Both the position numbers and the translations under genes were made by a program. The notes beneath the pieces were generated by a model. The model was not told where the DNA came from and ran no database searches. It worked only from the letters and a program-made list of their open reading frames with translations. Shown here one piece after another: positions 63,083 to 64,000 of a stretch of DNA of 64,000 bases (positions are counted from its first letter, which is position 1; each line of letters begins with the position of its first letter). The stretch covers positions 372,001 through 436,000 of the forward strand of contig NZ_BNGS01000002.1 of the NCBI RefSeq assembly GCF_014905555.1, read 5' to 3'. The DNA is from Streptomyces sp. Y2F8-2. GTDB taxonomy: Bacteria; Actinomycetota; Actinomycetes; Streptomycetales; Streptomycetaceae.

Positions 63083-63597
63083 GCGTGGTCGCTCTCTTCG
63101 ACGATGCGTGCCAGCCGGATGCGGTTGATCTTGCCCAGCTCGGTGCGGACGATCTCCCGTTCCTGCTCCGGCGCGTTGCCGATCCGCTCCTTGACCGCGT
63201 CCCGCATCTGCTCGCCGGTCTTCCCGGTCGCGCAGATCAGGAAGACGTGGCCGAACCTCTCCTGGTACGCCAGGTTCAGCTCGAGCATCTCCGCCTTGAG
63301 CTCGTCGGAGGCGCCGGCCATGCCCCGCTGCTCACGTGCCGAGGCGGGATCGCCCGGCTTGGGCCGGCCGATCGGCGGGTGCCCGGCCATGGCCTCCTCG
63401 AGATCCGCGGTGGTCATCCCCGCCATGGCGGCGTCGTTCGCGGCGTACAGGTCATCGGCGGTGGCGTAGGGGCGCCCGGCGAGCAGCCGTGCGGCCCAGG
63501 CCGTGGACGTGCACACCTCGTGGAGGGCGGCGCGGGCGGCGGGTTCTTCCAGGGCGTTGAAGCGGGCGAGACCCGGCGGCGTGGGAGTGGACGTCAC
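63079..63597 (-). CDS. uraD: 2-oxo-4-hydroxy-4-carboxy-5-ureidoimidazoline (OHCU) decarboxylase
   Basis: The enzyme decarboxylates OHCU to S-allantoin. It has 172 aa of all-alpha fold. The catalytic His is in EEAMAGHPPIGRPKPGDPAS, and ASAREQRGMAGASDELKAEM carries the E/QR motif. NLAYQERFGHVFLICATGKT is a family block. The start is GTG 63597 after GGAGGCACCC. It is the first gene of the urate operon, and a candidate AllR operator lies 67 bases upstream. Confidence 0.94.
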   Translation of the reverse strand: MTSTPTPPGLARFNALEEPAARAALHEVCTSTAWAARLLAGRPYATADDLYAANDAAMAGMTTADLEEAMAGHPPIGRPKPGDPASAREQRGMAGASDELKAEMLELNLAYQERFGHVFLICATGKTGEQMRDAVKERIGNAPEQEREIVRTELGKINRIRLARIVEESDHA

Positions 63598-63663
63598 GGG
63601 TGCCTCCGTGGCCTTGGTCCTTGAGCGGGCTGCGAACAGCTAACGCCCTCCGCCCCCACGCGG

Positions 63664-63678
63664 TCAACAGTTTGTTGA
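63664..63678. promoter_or_regulatory. putative AllR operator, urate operon promoter
   Basis: On the minus strand this site reads TCAACAAACTGTTGA, with perfect TCAAC/GTTGA arms. It lies 67 bases before the uraD start codon and shares 13 of 15 positions with the malate synthase site and 12 of 15 with the allantoinase site. Confidence 0.6.
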
Positions 63679-63752
63679 AAATTCGGGGTGACAAGCCGCG
63701 GTGGGCCGCTCACCGGCGTGAGGGCCGAGCCGCTCACCGGCGCGAGAGCCCG

Positions 63753-64000
63753 TCAGGACTCCTTCTCGCGGTTGAGGTAGTTGTAGACGGTGAATCTGCT
63801 GACGCCGAGCGCGCTCGCGACGGTCTCCACTCCGTGGCGCACGGAGAACGCGCCGCGCGCCTCGAGGGTCCGTACGACCTCCTGCTTGGCCTTGCGGTCC
63901 AGTTCGGAGAGGGGCTTGCCGCGCTTGCGCTCCATGGCGGCCAGGATGTGATCCAGCGAGTCGGCGAGCTGCGGCAGGCGTACGGCGACGACGTCGGCGC
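63753..64000 (-). CDS. YheO-like transcriptional regulator, C-terminal part (5' end outside window)
   Basis: The minus frame, open to the window edge, gives about 81 residues: AVRLPQLADSLDHILAAMER, KRGKPLSELDRKAKQEVVRT and LEARGAFSVRHGVETVASAL, then GVSRFTVYNYLNREKES before the stop. This is the C-terminal HTH (HTH_22) of the YheO family, whose N-terminal PAS-like ligand domain is outside the window. An apparent ATG at 63935 is inside the gene. It precedes uraD on the same strand and may regulate the urate operon. Confidence 0.85.
   Translation of the reverse strand, partial: ADVVAVRLPQLADSLDHILAAMERKRGKPLSELDRKAKQEVVRTLEARGAFSVRHGVETVASALGVSRFTVYNYLNREKES

Overview
The window is high-GC actinobacterial DNA, almost certainly a Streptomyces chromosome. 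The evidence is strong G/C bias at third codon positions, frequent GTG starts, four-base ATGA or GTGA stop/start overlaps, a factor-independent urate oxidase, a guanyl-specific RNase of the Sa type, an AllR-type IclR regulator and a BetI-sized TetR regulator. I saw no rRNA, tRNA, CRISPR array or intact insertion sequence.

Layout. 0-5.3 kb: the 3' end of a beta-carbonic anhydrase, a Sua5-type tRNA modification enzyme, and an OmpR-type two-component system followed by a DUF347 membrane protein. 5.3-18.7 kb: metabolic genes (nitronate monooxygenase; a TetR regulator divergent from an aldehyde dehydrogenase and a GMC oxidoreductase; an MDR reductase with a cupin lipoprotein) and RNA-biology genes (a cold-shock protein and RNase J), with several gene relics between them. 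The relics are a transposase, a STAS domain, a 3-oxoadipate enol-lactonase, a flavin oxidoreductase and DUF1801. 18.7-31 kb: a SWIM/SNF2 pair, then a ROK kinase, a small membrane protein and a complete one-subunit-each sugar ABC importer with a GntR regulator, divergent from a Gfo/Idh/MocA dehydrogenase. 31-34.4 kb: an epimerase, a LysR regulator, a secreted RNase and an AIM24 protein.

34.5-41.1 kb is the allantoin block: allantoicase, allantoinase, IclR regulator, MobA-like nucleotidyltransferase and malate synthase. It joins functionally with the operon at 60.3-63.6 kb (8-oxoguanine deaminase, urate oxidase, HIU hydrolase, OHCU decarboxylase). Together they encode most of a route from 8-oxoguanine/urate through allantoin and glyoxylate to malate. 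A shared 15-bp motif (TCAAC-n5-GTTGA) lies upstream of allantoinase, of malate synthase and of the urate operon, which suggests one regulon.

41-52.4 kb holds a SelW-like/HipA-like pair, two divergent NIS siderophore synthetases, a secreted VWA/membrane pair, an HxlR regulator, an AlaA-type aminotransferase, a secreted esterase and a histidine phosphatase. 52.5-58.5 kb is the most unusual locus. An RpiR regulator and an aromatic-amino-acid-lyase homologue that lacks the Ala-Ser-Gly triad needed for the MIO cofactor are divergent from a four-gene OpuC-type quaternary-amine ABC importer. I propose uptake and elimination of a betaine-type histidine derivative such as ergothioneine or hercynine. 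This is a hypothesis, not a demonstrated function.
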